Shown here: piece after piece, positions 27,478 through 36,578 of the stretch
How positions within the stretch are numbered: the first letter of the stretch is position 1
How the letters are laid out: every line of letters begins with the position of its first letter
Assembly: GCA_019746355.1 (NCBI GenBank)
Contig: JAIESC010000062.1
Span: 50,371 to 114,370, forward strand
Direction of reading: 5' to 3'
DNA length: 64,000 nucleotides
Source: Xanthobacteraceae bacterium
GTDB lineage: Bacteria > Pseudomonadota > Alphaproteobacteria > Rhizobiales > Xanthobacteraceae
Made by a program: the position numbers and the translations under genes
Notes under the pieces: model-generated
Database searches by the model: none
What the model saw: the letters and a program-made list of their open reading frames with translations, nothing else
What the model was told of the DNA's origin: nothing

Positions 27478-28308
27478 TCAGCGCGCGCGACACCCCGCCG
27501 CGCGAAATTGTTCGATCACCCGTTTGGTCAGCTCCGGCGGGCACGAAGGCGTATCGACGAGTTCGTAGTCCATCTTCATCGCCTTCCATTTGAAGGCGCC
27601 CATCTGGTGGAACGGCTGGACCTCGACCCACTCGACGTTTTTCATCGGTGCGACGAATCTTGCGATGCCATCGACATTGGCCGGCTCGTCGGTGAGCCCG
27701 GGCACCAGCGTGAACCTGATCCACGCAGGTTTTTCCATCGCCGCGAGGCGCTCTGCGAACTTCAAGGTCGGTGCAAGCTCGCGGCCGGTGACTTTGCGGT
27801 AGGTCTCGGGATCGGAGCTTTTGATGTCGAGCAGGATAAGATCGATATTGGCGAGGTAGTCGTCGTCGGCCCGCTCGCCCAGAAAGCCTGAGGTCTCGAT
27901 GGCTGTGTGCAGCTTCATTTTCTTGGCGCCGGCGAATATCCGCCGCGTGAATTCGAGCTGCACCATCGCCTCACCGCCGGAAATAGTCAGCCCGCCGTCG
28001 AGCGAGCGCAGCGCCGGCGCAAAGCTGCTGAGACGGTCGAGCACGTGCTGGGCCGAGACGTAGGTGCCGTCTTTCAGATGCCACGTATCGGGGTTGTGGC
28101 AGTACTTGCAGCGCAGCAGGCAGCCCGACAGAAACAGCACCACCCGCAGGCCCGGCCCGTCATAGCGCGATGACGTCTCGTAGGAGTGCGCGTAGCCGTA
28201 CGCGCCTTTGCCGTCGTCTTTATAGTCGCTTGTTTCCGGCGCGTCGGGCGAGAGCCCGACGCGCAGCTCGTGCCGGCTGCCGCCCTCGAGGGTGCCAACC
28301 TGCGACAT
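27478..28308 (-). CDS. pflA: Pyruvate formate-lyase activating enzyme
   Basis: 276 residues. The radical-SAM cluster motif CLLRCKYC (near residue 63) lies in LRVVLFLSGCLLRCKYCHNP, followed by LTISGGEAMVQLEFTRRIFA and LILLDIKSSDPETYRKVTGR, the PflA pattern. It puts the glycyl radical on PflB. It starts 15 bases after the pflB stop and has a long N-terminal extension of about 25 residues relative to the E. coli enzyme. Confidence 0.93.
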   Translation of the reverse strand: MSQVGTLEGGSRHELRVGLSPDAPETSDYKDDGKGAYGYAHSYETSSRYDGPGLRVVLFLSGCLLRCKYCHNPDTWHLKDGTYVSAQHVLDRLSSFAPALRSLDGGLTISGGEAMVQLEFTRRIFAGAKKMKLHTAIETSGFLGERADDDYLANIDLILLDIKSSDPETYRKVTGRELAPTLKFAERLAAMEKPAWIRFTLVPGLTDEPANVDGIARFVAPMKNVEWVEVQPFHQMGAFKWKAMKMDYELVDTPSCPPELTKRVIEQFRAAGCRAR

Positions 28309-28323
28309 GGCGGCGTCCCTGGC

Positions 28324-30585
28324 CTAGACCTGGCCGTGGAAGGTGCGGCTGATGACGTCCCTCTGCTGTTCAGGCGTGAGCCGCACGAAGTTGACCGCGT
28401 ATCCCGACACGCGAATGGTGAGCTGCGGATACTTCTGCGGGTTCTTCATCGCGTCCTCGAGCGTCTCCTTGTCGACGACGTTGAGGTTCATGTGGAACCC
28501 GCCCTGATCGAAGTAGGTGTCGAACGCCTTGACCGCGGCGTTGACCACTTCGTCCGACGACATGTGCGCCTTTTGCGGCGCGACTGACACGGTGTAGCTG
28601 ATGCCGTCGAGCGAATCCTTGTACGGCAGCTTCGCGACCGAGAGGCACGATGCGAGCCAGCCATGGCTGTCGCGGCCGTGCATCGGGTTGGCGCCTGGGC
28701 CAAAAGGCTCGCCCTTGCGGCGGCCGTCCGGGGTGTTGCCGGTGACCTTGCCGTAGACCACGTTCGACGTGATCGTCAGCACGCTTTGGGTGTGCGTCGC
28801 GTTCCGATAGGTCGGATGCTTGCGGATCTTCTGCATGAACCGCGTCACCAGATCGGCAGCGATCTTGTCCACCCGGTCGTCGTTGTTGCCGAACTGCGGC
28901 GGGTTGCCTTCGATCTTGTAGTCGACTGCAAGCCCCTTGTCGTCCCTGATGACGTGCACCTTGGCGTACTTGATCGCCGAGAGGCTGTCGGCGACGACAG
29001 AGAGGCCGGCGATACCGAACGCCATGGTGCGCAGGATGTCCTTGTCGTGCAGCGCCATTTCCAGGCGCTCGTAGAAATATTTGTCGTGCATGTAGTGGAT
29101 GCAGTTCATCGCATGCACATAGGTGCGCGCCAGCCATTCCATCGTGCTGTCGAACTTGGCAAACACCTCGTCGTAGTCGAGCACGTCGCCGGTGACGGGC
29201 GGCGAGATCGGCGCGATCTGCTCGCCGGAGATCTCGTCGCGACCGCCGTTGATGGCGTAGAGCAGGCACTTGGCGAGATTGACGCGCGCGCCGAAGAACT
29301 GCATCTGCTTGCCGAGCCGCATGGCCGACACGCAGCAGGCGATCGCGTAGTCGTCGCCCCAGAGCGGCCGCATCAGGTCGTCGTTCTCGTACTGCAGAGA
29401 TGACGTGTCGCGGCTGATCTTGACGCAGTAGCGCTTGAAGTTGTCCGGGAACTGCTTCGACCAGAGCACGGTGATGTTCGGCTCCGGCGCCGGCCCCAGG
29501 TTGGTGAGCGTGTGCAGCATGCGGTAGCTGCTCTTGGTCACCATCGGCCGGCCGGACATGTCGACGCCGCCGACGCATTCGGTCGCCCAGTAGGGATCGC
29601 CGCTGAACAGCGCGTCGTATTCCGGCGTGCGCAGGAAGCGGACGATGCGGAGCTTCTGGACGAGCTGGTCCCACAGCTCCTGCGCGCCCGACTCGTTCAT
29701 CGTGCCCTCGCGGAGGTCGCGCTCGATGTAGATATCAAGGAAGGTCGAGATGCGGCCGATCGACATCGCCGCGCCGTTCGCCTCCTTGATCGCGCCGAGA
29801 TAGCCGAAGTAGGTCCACTGGAACGCCTCCTGGGCGTCGGCGGCCGGCCGGGTGATGTCGAAGCCGTAGAGCTTGGCCATCTCCGCAAGGTCGTTGAGCG
29901 CCCGCATCTGGTCGGCGAGCTCCTCGCGCTGGCGGATGATCTCGTCGGTCGGCCACATGTCGTCGAGCTGAGCCCGTTCGGCCTTCTTGGCCTCGAGCAG
30001 GCGCGTGACGCCATAGAGCGCAACCCGGCGATAGTCGCCGATGATGCGGCCGCGGCCATAGGCGTCAGGCAGGCCGGTGATGATGCCCGACCTGCGGCAG
30101 CGCATGATCTCGGGCGTGTAGGCATCGAACACGCCGTCGTTGTGCGACTTGCGGTAATGCGTGAACGCATGGTGGACCTGCGGGTCGGCCTCGAAGCCCG
30201 CGGCCTTCAGGCCGGCTTCGACCATTCGCAGGCCGCCGAACGGGAAGATCGCGCGTTTGAACGGCTGATCGGTCTGCAGGCCGACGATGACTTCGTTGTT
30301 CTTGTCGATATAGCCGGGCTTGTGCGCGAGCAGCACCGAAGGAGTCTTGGCGTCGACCGCAAGGACACCCTTCTTCTGTTCCTCCTGGAAATACGGCTGC
30401 AGCTGCGCCCAGACCGCGCGGGTTCGGGCGGTGGCGGGCGCGAGGAACGACTCATCGCCCGTGTAGACGGTCATGTTCCGGACGATGAAATCCCTTACGT
30501 CGATCGACCGTTGCCAATCGCCTGAGGTGAAGTCGCGCCACGGGTTGTCGCTGGCTGGCGTGGTGGCAAGCGCGGCAGTGCTCAT
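28324..30585 (-). CDS. pflB: Pyruvate formate-lyase (formate C-acetyltransferase)
   Basis: 753 residues from the ATG at 30585 with AGGAG upstream. The catalytic Cys-Cys pair is in [20 protein letters not shown] and the glycyl-radical site is [20 protein letters not shown] near the C-terminus. [20 protein letters not shown] and [15 protein letters not shown] fit PflB rather than glycerol or choline lyases. It cleaves pyruvate with CoA to acetyl-CoA and formate under anoxia. It is followed by pflA, an AspT transporter, focA and nap, a layout that couples fermentation to nitrate respiration. Unusual in mostly aerobic Rhizobiales. Confidence 0.96.
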   Translation of the reverse strand: MSTAALATTPASDNPWRDFTSGDWQRSIDVRDFIVRNMTVYTGDESFLAPATARTRAVWAQLQPYFQEEQKKGVLAVDAKTPSVLLAHKPGYIDKNNEVIVGLQTDQPFKRAIFPFGGLRMVEAGLKAAGFEADPQVHHAFTHYRKSHNDGVFDAYTPEIMRCRRSGIITGLPDAYGRGRIIGDYRRVALYGVTRLLEAKKAERAQLDDMWPTDEIIRQREELADQMRALNDLAEMAKLYGFDITRPAADAQEAFQWTYFGYLGAIKEANGAAMSIGRISTFLDIYIERDLREGTMNESGAQELWDQLVQKLRIVRFLRTPEYDALFSGDPYWATECVGGVDMSGRPMVTKSSYRMLHTLTNLGPAPEPNITVLWSKQFPDNFKRYCVKISRDTSSLQYENDDLMRPLWGDDYAIACCVSAMRLGKQMQFFGARVNLAKCLLYAINGGRDEISGEQIAPISPPVTGDVLDYDEVFAKFDSTMEWLARTYVHAMNCIHYMHDKYFYERLEMALHDKDILRTMAFGIAGLSVVADSLSAIKYAKVHVIRDDKGLAVDYKIEGNPPQFGNNDDRVDKIAADLVTRFMQKIRKHPTYRNATHTQSVLTITSNVVYGKVTGNTPDGRRKGEPFGPGANPMHGRDSHGWLASCLSVAKLPYKDSLDGISYTVSVAPQKAHMSSDEVVNAAVKAFDTYFDQGGFHMNLNVVDKETLEDAMKNPQKYPQLTIRVSGYAVNFVRLTPEQQRDVISRTFHGQV

Positions 30586-30630
30586 GACAGTCTCCTGTCT
30601 GGCTGATCCAGGTTCCGAAAACTGAAAGCG

Positions 30631-30660
30631 CAAGCTCCCCGGTCAGATCCGGGGAGCTTG
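30631..30660 (-). terminator. Strong hairpin between small secreted-protein gene and pflB
   Basis: CAAGCTCCCCGG (30631-30642) pairs perfectly over 12 bp with CCGGGGAGCTTG (30649-30660), loop TCAGAT. On the minus strand it is followed by a T-rich stretch (TTTCAGTTTT). It probably terminates part of the transcripts from the 30916 gene, or protects the pfl message end; some read-through into pflB is possible. Confidence 0.65.
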
Positions 30661-30670
30661 AAACGTTCGC

Positions 30671-30916
30671 TCAAGAGCCCTTCTTCTTGAGCCGATATCC
30701 GTATTTCCTCATGCATGCGCCGCCCGCTGCAAAGCGGTCCGAGGAGCTTGTCGTGTCGGCGCCAGCAACGTTGGCGCCAATTTCCTTTTTGCACGTCGCC
30801 CACGCCTGTTCGTAGGAGAGCTTCTTTTGCGCGAGCGCGTCGGATACGGCAGCAAAAGTGAACGCTGCGGCGAACGGCAGAGCGATCACCAGAGATTGAC
30901 GGTTGAGCTTGAGCAT
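30671..30916 (-). CDS. Small secreted protein, function unknown
   Basis: 81 residues from the ATG at 30916 with GGAGG upstream. A clear signal peptide (LVIALPFAAAFTFAAVSDALA) leaves a mature peptide of about 50 residues with two cysteines (QAWATCKKEI and FAAGGACMRKYGYRLKKKGS) that may form a disulfide, and a basic C-terminus. I do not recognise a family. It is the first gene behind operator site 2 and precedes the pfl operon, so it belongs to the low-oxygen set. Confidence 0.65.
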   Translation of the reverse strand: MLKLNRQSLVIALPFAAAFTFAAVSDALAQKKLSYEQAWATCKKEIGANVAGADTTSSSDRFAAGGACMRKYGYRLKKKGS

Positions 30917-31023
30917 TGCGACCTCCCGACAATGATGGTTGGAATGAGCTTCTCTGAGCATTTCCGCATGTGATTGCGGTGTTGTTGAGCGGAAGCGTGC
31001 CTCACTGTGGCAACGGAAAGTAT

Positions 31024-31037
31024 TGTACGTGCGTATA
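31024..31037. promoter_or_regulatory. TAYAC-N4-GTRTA palindrome, site 2
   Basis: TGTACGTGCGTATA matches 9 of 10 constrained positions, 108 bp upstream of the small secreted-protein gene and the pfl-focA-nap genes beyond it. Confidence 0.6.
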
Positions 31038-31133
31038 GCTCGCGCCTCGGCGGGCCTGGTCGTGCGAAGTCAGATCGGGACAGCGGCGGATCGTTGCCTC
31101 GGGAAACTGGTGAAGCCACTAATAATGAAGCCA

Positions 31134-32171
31134 CTAATCAATGATGTGGTAGCCGCCGTCGATATAGAGCGTTTCCCCGGTAATGAGCTTCGCCGCATCA
31201 TGCGCGAGAAAGGCCGTGGCCACACCAACGTCTTCGATGCTGACAAGACTCTTCGCCGGGGCCTTTGCCCTGGCCTTGTCCAGCAACGCGTCAAACTCGG
31301 GAATTCCCGAAGCTGCCCGCGTCGCGAGCGGTCCAGGCGAAATGGCATGCACGCGGATGCCTTTGGGGCCAAGCTCGGCTGCAAGGTACCTGACCGCGCT
31401 CTCGAGCGCTGCCTTGGCCACGCCCATGACGTTGTAGTTCTTCACCACCATCTGGCTGCCGTAATAGGTCATGGTGAAGAGCGTGCCGCCCTTGCGCATC
31501 AGCGGCTCGGCGAGATGCGCCATGCGGATGAACGTCCAGCAGGAAACATCCATCGTCGTTAGAAAGCCCTCGCGTCCGACGTCGACCACCCGGCCGTGCA
31601 ACGCTTCCTTCGGCGAAAACGCGATGGAGTGGACGAGAAAGTCCAGCTTGCCCCACTCGTCCTTGATGCGCTCGAAGACCGCCTCCATCTGTCCGGGCGT
31701 GTTCACATCGAGCGGCATGACGATCGGTGAGTCGAGCTCGCGCGCCAGCGGCTCGACGTATTTCTTGGCCTTGTCGTTGAGATAGGTCACGGCGACTTCC
31801 GCACCGAACGCCCGGAACGCCTTGGCGCAGCCCCAGGCAATCGAACTGTCGTTGGCGATACCGACGACGAGTCCCTTCTTGTCCTCGAGCAGTTTGGCTT
31901 TCACAGCCGGGATCATGGTGGTGTCCCGGTTGGCGCCCGAGGTGGTCAGGTGCTGCTCGGCCGCCTTTTCTAATTCGCTGAATGCCTGCCGCCGATCTTT
32001 TGCATCGGTGATGTGCGCGACCTCGCGGCCATTGATTTTCAAATGGCCCTCGCCCCAGGGCGTAACCTCGATCTCGAGCTTCTCGCCGCGCATGGTCGCA
32101 AAGAATTGCTGGGCGGTCGCGCCTCTGCCTGCCGCGGCCTTGTCGTTCGACTTCCAGTTCGGCTTTCTCAT
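31134..32171 (-). CDS. fabI: Enoyl reductase FabI with extra N-terminal domain
   Basis: 345 residues from the ATG at 32171; GTG 32180 is possible. Residues from about 88 on form a complete Fab[21 protein letters not shown] (NAD site), [13 protein letters not shown], and the catalytic Tyr/Lys in [13 protein letters not shown], ending [13 protein letters not shown]. The first 85 residues (for example FFATMRGEKLEIEVTPWGEG and REVAHITDAKDRRQAFSELE) are not part of normal FabI and I do not recognise them. Internal ATG 31916 would give a standard-length FabI, but the ribosome-binding site there is poor. A second, standard FabI lies at 41070. It starts 29 bases after the CoA-transferase genes, suggesting acyl-CoA rather than general lipid synthesis duty. 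Confidence 0.85.
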   Translation of the reverse strand: MRKPNWKSNDKAAAGRGATAQQFFATMRGEKLEIEVTPWGEGHLKINGREVAHITDAKDRRQAFSELEKAAEQHLTTSGANRDTTMIPAVKAKLLEDKKGLVVGIANDSSIAWGCAKAFRAFGAEVAVTYLNDKAKKYVEPLARELDSPIVMPLDVNTPGQMEAVFERIKDEWGKLDFLVHSIAFSPKEALHGRVVDVGREGFLTTMDVSCWTFIRMAHLAEPLMRKGGTLFTMTYYGSQMVVKNYNVMGVAKAALESAVRYLAAELGPKGIRVHAISPGPLATRAASGIPEFDALLDKARAKAPAKSLVSIEDVGVATAFLAHDAAKLITGETLYIDGGYHIID

Positions 32172-32200
32172 GCGGCTCACTTGAAATGATTATGCTGCGT

Positions 32201-32851
32201 TCAAAGGGCCATAACGGGGACATTGTCCGGGATCGACAGCTCAGCCTCTGTTGCTGCAATGACCTGGGCCGTGGTCACGCCCGGCGCGGTCTCAAGCAGC
32301 GTTGCGCGGTTGCCGCGAAATGAGATCACGCACAACTCCGTCACGACCATGTCGATGGTGCGCAACGACGTGACCGGCAGGCTGCACTTCTTGACGATCT
32401 TTGTCGCACCTTTGGCGGTGTGCTGCATCGCTGCGATCACGCGCTTTGCGCCCGTGACCAGATCCATCGCGCCGCCCATGCCAGGCACCATCTTTCCGGG
32501 GATCACCCAGTTGGCGAGATATCCGTCCTGATCGACCTGCAGGCCTCCCAGAACCGTGAGGTCGACATGGCCGCCGCGAATGAGGCCGAACGACATCGCG
32601 CTGTCGAACGTGCATGCGCCCGGCAGCGCCGTGACCGCGCGGCCGCCCGCGTCGGTCAGCGTCGGGTGCGCCATGCCTTCTTCGGGAGGAGCGCCCGTGC
32701 CGATCAGCCCGTTCTCGGACTGGAAGAACACGTGCATTCCTTCAGGCACGTGCTTTGCGACCAGCGTCGGAATTCCGATGCCGAGATTGACCAGCATGCC
32801 TTCCGCCAGCTCCTTGGCAATCCGACGGGCGATGATGTCCTGCGCTTCCAT
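32201..32851 (-). CDS. CoA-transferase subunit B (AtoA/ScoB type)
   Basis: 216 residues from the ATG at 32851. The catalytic glutamate is in VFFQSENGLIGTGAPPEEG, near residue 50, in the SENG motif of class I CoA-transferases. GGHVDLTVLGGLQVDQDGYL and ANWVIPGKMVPGMGGAMDLV are the usual beta-subunit landmarks. With subunit A it moves CoA between short-chain acids such as acetate, succinate, acetoacetate or butyrate; the exact pair is not decided by sequence. It starts 8 bases after the subunit A stop. Confidence 0.92.
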   Translation of the reverse strand: MEAQDIIARRIAKELAEGMLVNLGIGIPTLVAKHVPEGMHVFFQSENGLIGTGAPPEEGMAHPTLTDAGGRAVTALPGACTFDSAMSFGLIRGGHVDLTVLGGLQVDQDGYLANWVIPGKMVPGMGGAMDLVTGAKRVIAAMQHTAKGATKIVKKCSLPVTSLRTIDMVVTELCVISFRGNRATLLETAPGVTTAQVIAATEAELSIPDNVPVMAL

Positions 32852-32859
32852 GGCCGGCC

Positions 32860-33507
32860 TCAGGAGTTCAAAACCAGATAGTCGACGACCGGCGCGGGCG
32901 TCACGACATGGTCGGGCGAGATCACCCCGACCGGAACAATGTTGTCGGCGGTGACGATGACGGTTTCGCCGGCCATGGCGATGACTGGGTTGAAGTTGCG
33001 GGCCGTGAGCGCGTAGCTGAGATTGCCGAGGTAATCGGCGAGGAAGGCATGCACGAGCGCGAAGTCGGCACGCAGCGCGGGCTCCAGCAGGTAGGCTTTC
33101 CCTTTGACCTCGACCTTTTGCTTTCCGTCTTCGACCGGCGTGCCGAGACCGGTCGGCGTGAGGATTCCGCCCATTCCGTACCCGCCGGCGCGGATGCACT
33201 CGATCAATGTACCTTGCGGCACAAGCGCGACCTCCAGCTCGCCAGCCATCATCTGGCGTTGCGTTTCGGGATTGAGCCCGATGTGGCTCACGATCGCTTT
33301 TCGCGCCAGCTTGGCGCTGATCAGCTTGCCAATGCCGCGGGTGGGCACGGCCGTATCGTTTCCAATGACCGTGAGATCGCGCTTCTTCTGCCGGACGATC
33401 TCGTCGATCACGCGCTCGGGCGTGCCCACGGCCATGAACCCGCCGATCATCAGGCTTGCGCCATCGGGGATCATGGAGACCGACTGTTCGAGAGAAATCG
33501 TTTGCAT
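32860..33507 (-). CDS. CoA-transferase subunit A (AtoD/ScoA type)
   Basis: 215 residues. DGASLMIGGFMAVGTPERVI is the subunit A GG-F-GTP signature, followed by DLTVIGNDTAVPTRGIGKLI and QGTLIECIRAGGYGMGGILT. The C-terminus PDHVVTPAPVVDYLVLN is complete. It is the first gene of the CoA-transferase/fabI operon, 114 bp downstream of twin operator sites at 33621-33651. A GntP-type permease on the diverging operon suggests 3-hydroxybutyrate or acetoacetate as the acid handled. Confidence 0.92.
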   Translation of the reverse strand: MQTISLEQSVSMIPDGASLMIGGFMAVGTPERVIDEIVRQKKRDLTVIGNDTAVPTRGIGKLISAKLARKAIVSHIGLNPETQRQMMAGELEVALVPQGTLIECIRAGGYGMGGILTPTGLGTPVEDGKQKVEVKGKAYLLEPALRADFALVHAFLADYLGNLSYALTARNFNPVIAMAGETVIVTADNIVPVGVISPDHVVTPAPVVDYLVLNS

Positions 33508-33620
33508 GCGGTGCCCATCGTGCGGAGTGTCCGCTGGCGACAGCCAATGTCGAGCAAGTTATCTGTGCGCGACACTGATTGCTGTCCGTCATCCGATGCC
33601 GAAGAATGCTGCACCGCAAT

Positions 33621-33634
33621 TATACCAGCGTATC
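33621..33634. promoter_or_regulatory. TAYAC-N4-GTRTA palindrome, site 3a
   Basis: TATACCAGCGTATC matches 9 of 10 constrained positions. It is one of two adjacent sites in the divergent promoter between the CoA-transferase operon and the CBS/GntP operon; centres are 17 bp apart. Confidence 0.55.
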
Positions 33635-33637
33635 GTT

Positions 33638-33651
33638 TATACGTGCGTATA
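33638..33651. promoter_or_regulatory. TAYAC-N4-GTRTA palindrome, site 3b
   Basis: TATACGTGCGTATA is a perfect match, about 115 bp from the CBS gene start and 131 bp from the CoA-transferase start. Paired with site 3a. Confidence 0.65.
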
Positions 33652-33765
33652 GTGCATCGCGCGTCCGAGGTCTGAATAAATAGCCCGGCGGGTGCTTTTC
33701 AGAAATTGCTTCGCGGTTTCCCCTCGCGCGAGCGAGCGCGCTCTACGCGCGGATCGAGGCTCGAT

Positions 33766-34251
33766 ATGGATCATCCCATCAGACGCTCTGAAGAGATCCT
33801 GGCGCTTCGTCCGCTGCGGCAGGTTCTTGCGTCAAAGCCGAGAAATCTCTGGACCGTCGCGCCCACCGACTCCGTGCTGTCGGCGCTGCAGATCATGTCC
33901 GACAAGGATGTCGGCTGCGTTGTGGTGCTCGAGCGCGATGCGCTGGTCGGTATCGTTTCGGAACGCGACTGCGCGCGACGGGTGGTGCTGGCGAAGAAGT
34001 CGCCCGAAACGACGCCGGTCGCCGACATCATGGTCCGCAACGTCGTCACCGCTGAGCTGACGCACACATTTGCCGATTGCCTGCGGCTGATGCATCAACA
34101 CGGCATTCGCCATCTGCCGGTGATCGACAGGGGCAGGCCTGTCACGGTCGTTTCGATCCGCGACCTGCTCAGCGAGGCGGTGGCCCATCACGCCAGGGTC
34201 ATCGCCGAGCTCGAACGCGAGCGAATGACCATGCTCACGTCGACGGCTTGA
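33766..34251 (+). CDS. Tandem CBS-domain protein
   Basis: 161 residues from the ATG at 33766 with GAGG upstream. Two CBS repeats: WTVAPTDSVLSALQIMSDKD with VGCVVVLERDALVGIVSERD, and AELTHTFADCLRLMHQHGIR with HLPVIDRGRPVTVVSIRDLL. Such stand-alone CBS pairs sense adenine nucleotides or NAD(H) and regulate partner enzymes (family knowledge). It precedes the GntP permease gene by 44 bp and lies behind operator sites 3a/3b. Confidence 0.9.
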   Translation: MDHPIRRSEEILALRPLRQVLASKPRNLWTVAPTDSVLSALQIMSDKDVGCVVVLERDALVGIVSERDCARRVVLAKKSPETTPVADIMVRNVVTAELTHTFADCLRLMHQHGIRHLPVIDRGRPVTVVSIRDLLSEAVAHHARVIAELERERMTMLTSTA

Positions 34252-34295
34252 GTGGCTGCTGCACGAAGCCGGGGGCATAGTCGGGAACAATTTGC

Positions 34296-35681
34296 ATGAA
34301 CCTCATCATTGTTCTGGGTTCGCTGGCGTTTCTCATGTTCGTGGCCTATCGCGGCTACAGCGTGATCCTGTTTGCTCCAATCGCCGCCCTTGGAGCCGTC
34401 CTGCTGACCGACCCATCGCTCGTCGCACCGATGTTCTCGAGCGTATTCATGGAGAAGATGGTCGGCTTCGTGAAGAGCTATTTCCCGGTGTTCATGCTCG
34501 GCGCGGTCTTCGGTAAGCTCATCGAGCTGTCCGGGTTCTCCAAATCAATCGTCGTTGCCGTGATCGGCGCGCTCGGCAGAGAGCGGGCGATACTGTCGAT
34601 CGTCGTCGTCTGCGCGATTCTTACGTACGGCGGCGTATCGCTGTTTGTGGTGGTGTTCGCGGTCTATCCGTTCGCGGCGGAGATGTTCCGCCAGAGCGGC
34701 ATTCCGAAGCGGCTGATCCCTTGCACGATCGCGCTTGGCGCCTTCACGTTCACCATGGATTCGCTGCCGGGATCGCCACAAATTCAGAACATCATCCCGA
34801 CGACGTTCTTCAAGACCACGACGTGGGCTGCGCCCTGGCTCGGCGTGCTTGGCGGCCTGTTCATCCTCGGCTCGGGCCTTGCCTACATCGAAAGCCGGAG
34901 GCGGTCCGCACAGGCGCGCGGCGAGGGCTATGGCACCGAGCTTCTGAATGAGCCGGTGCCGTACGAGGCCGAGAAACTGCCAAATCCTTGGATTGCTGTT
35001 TTGCCGTTGGTGATCGTGGGTGCTGCCAACTTCTGGCTGACGCACCTGGTTCCGCGCGCATACGGTGCGCAGCACACCATCACTCTGGGCGGCAAGCCGA
35101 TCGTCACGCAGATCAGCTCGGTGGCTGCCATCTGGGCGGTCGAGGGCGCGCTGCTGCTCGGGATTCTGACCGTGTTCCTGTTTGCCTGGCGGCCGGTGCT
35201 GGCCAGGTTTGCCGAAGGCAGCAAGGCGGCGGTCGCCGGCGCGCTTCTGGCGTCGCTCAACACGGCGTCGGAGTACGGCTTTGGCGGCGTCATCGCGCTG
35301 CTGCCGGGCTTCACCCTGGTCGCCGAATCTCTACGGGCAATTCCCAACCCCCTGATCAACGAGGCAATCAGCGTGACCGTGCTGGCCGGCATCACCGGCT
35401 CGGCTTCGGGCGGAATGAGTATTGCCCTTGCGGCCATGTCAGACACGTTCATTGCCGCCGCGGAGGCGGCGAAAATCCCGCTTGAGGTCCTGCACCGCGT
35501 CGCATCGATGGCGAGCGGCGGCATGGATACGTTGCCGCACAACGGCGCAGTGATCACGCTGCTTGCCGTCACCGGCCTCACGCACAGGCAAGCCTACAAG
35601 GACATCTTTGTGATCACGATGATCAAGACGGCGGCGGTGTTCGTCGTGATCGGCTTCTACTACCTGACGGGGATTTACTGA
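34296..35681 (+). CDS. GntP-family organic-acid permease
   Basis: 461 residues with about 12 membrane helices. Family marks are [80 protein letters not shown] and [20 protein letters not shown]. The family carries gluconate-type acids and, in a subgroup, 3-hydroxybutyrate. The neighbours (CoA-transferase, CoA-transferase/PHA-synthase remnant) favour 3-hydroxybutyrate or acetoacetate, which is an inference. Confidence 0.88.
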   Translation: MNLIIVLGSLAFLMFVAYRGYSVILFAPIAALGAVLLTDPSLVAPMFSSVFMEKMVGFVKSYFPVFMLGAVFGKLIELSGFSKSIVVAVIGALGRERAILSIVVVCAILTYGGVSLFVVVFAVYPFAAEMFRQSGIPKRLIPCTIALGAFTFTMDSLPGSPQIQNIIPTTFFKTTTWAAPWLGVLGGLFILGSGLAYIESRRRSAQARGEGYGTELLNEPVPYEAEKLPNPWIAVLPLVIVGAANFWLTHLVPRAYGAQHTITLGGKPIVTQISSVAAIWAVEGALLLGILTVFLFAWRPVLARFAEGSKAAVAGALLASLNTASEYGFGGVIALLPGFTLVAESLRAIPNPLINEAISVTVLAGITGSASGGMSIALAAMSDTFIAAAEAAKIPLEVLHRVASMASGGMDTLPHNGAVITLLAVTGLTHRQAYKDIFVITMIKTAAVFVVIGFYYLTGIY

Positions 35682-35722
35682 CGGATCGGTCTGCCAGAGC
35701 TTCGGAGCGCGGACACAAGGCC

Positions 35723-36381
35723 ATGTCGACCACATCGATGATCACGCCGCTTCGGGCGCCGGACAGCGGAAAGATTGTCAGCGCGGACGAGGCTGTCCGT
35801 CTCGTTCGCGACGGCGACGTAGTTGCCACGGGTGGCTTCGTCGGCATTGGCTTCGCCGAGGAAATCGCGGTGGCTCTCGAAGCACTTTACCTGTCGAAGC
35901 TCGAAAAAGGCGAGCAGGACGGGCCGCGGAACCTCACGCTGATCTACGCGGCCGGGCAGGGTGACGGCAAGGAGCGCGGCCTCAACCATCTCGGCCACGA
36001 AGGACTCGTTCGCCGCGTGATCGGCGGGCATTGGGGACTGGTGCCGAAGCTGCAGCGGCTCGCCATCGGCAACAAGATCGAGGCGTACAATCTCCCTCAG
36101 GGGGTCATCTCGCACCTGTTCCGACTTCCGGCCACATTGCCGGCGTGATCAATCCGCCGGCAGCCAAGAAATACGGCTACTGGACCAGCGAGCGCGCTCC
36201 GCAAGATCCGGACACGTGGCTGGAAGGCGCAGAGCATCACGAAGGGTCGTGGTGGAACGACTGGTCGCGATGGATTGCCGAATTTGGCGATGAGTTGGTT
36301 CCGGCACGCAAGCCGGGATCGCGCGGTCTTGCCGCGATCGAGGATGCGCCCGGTTCGTTCGTCAAGGTGCGATTGGCATAG
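35723..36381 (+). pseudogene. Chimeric pseudogene: acyl-CoA transferase N-terminus joined to PHA synthase C-terminus
   Basis: The first about 130 codons from 35723 read as the N-terminus of a YdiF/PCT-type acetate/propionate CoA-transferase ([55 protein letters not shown]). At about 36121-36126 the homology switches and, in a +1 frame, continues as the C-terminus of class I PHA synthase ([50 protein letters not shown]) to 36381. The bulk of both genes is missing, so a deletion has fused two formerly neighbouring genes. Confidence 0.8.
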
Positions 36382-36413
36382 AAGCGTGCGTTCTGAAGGG
36401 CTTGGGCGCGATC

Positions 36414-36427
36414 TAAACCTAAGTTCA
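36414..36427. promoter_or_regulatory. Weak TAYAC-N4-GTRTA-like site 4
   Basis: TAAACCTAAGTTCA matches 7 of 10 constrained positions and 11 of 14 bases of the complement of sites 6 and 9 (CCTAAGT core). It lies 152 bp upstream of the DUF3141 operon. Weaker than the other sites. Confidence 0.3.
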
Positions 36428-36578
36428 ATTCCATCGAGCGTGCGTTGCGACATTATTTTTCGACGCCGGGACAGGTCCGATTGGGACCATCCGCTCATCG
36501 GTCTGTCTGCGGACCGTGGATGGGTGACGGTTGAACGACGGCGCGCCGCCGGCTGACTGCTTTTGGAGAGTTGCCAGC

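Noticed and set aside
30586..31133. FNR/FixK box (TTGAT-N4-ATCAA) before the pfl/nap genes
   Set aside because: I looked for it by eye and saw no convincing match; the TAYAC-N4-GTRTA site is the only clear palindrome there.
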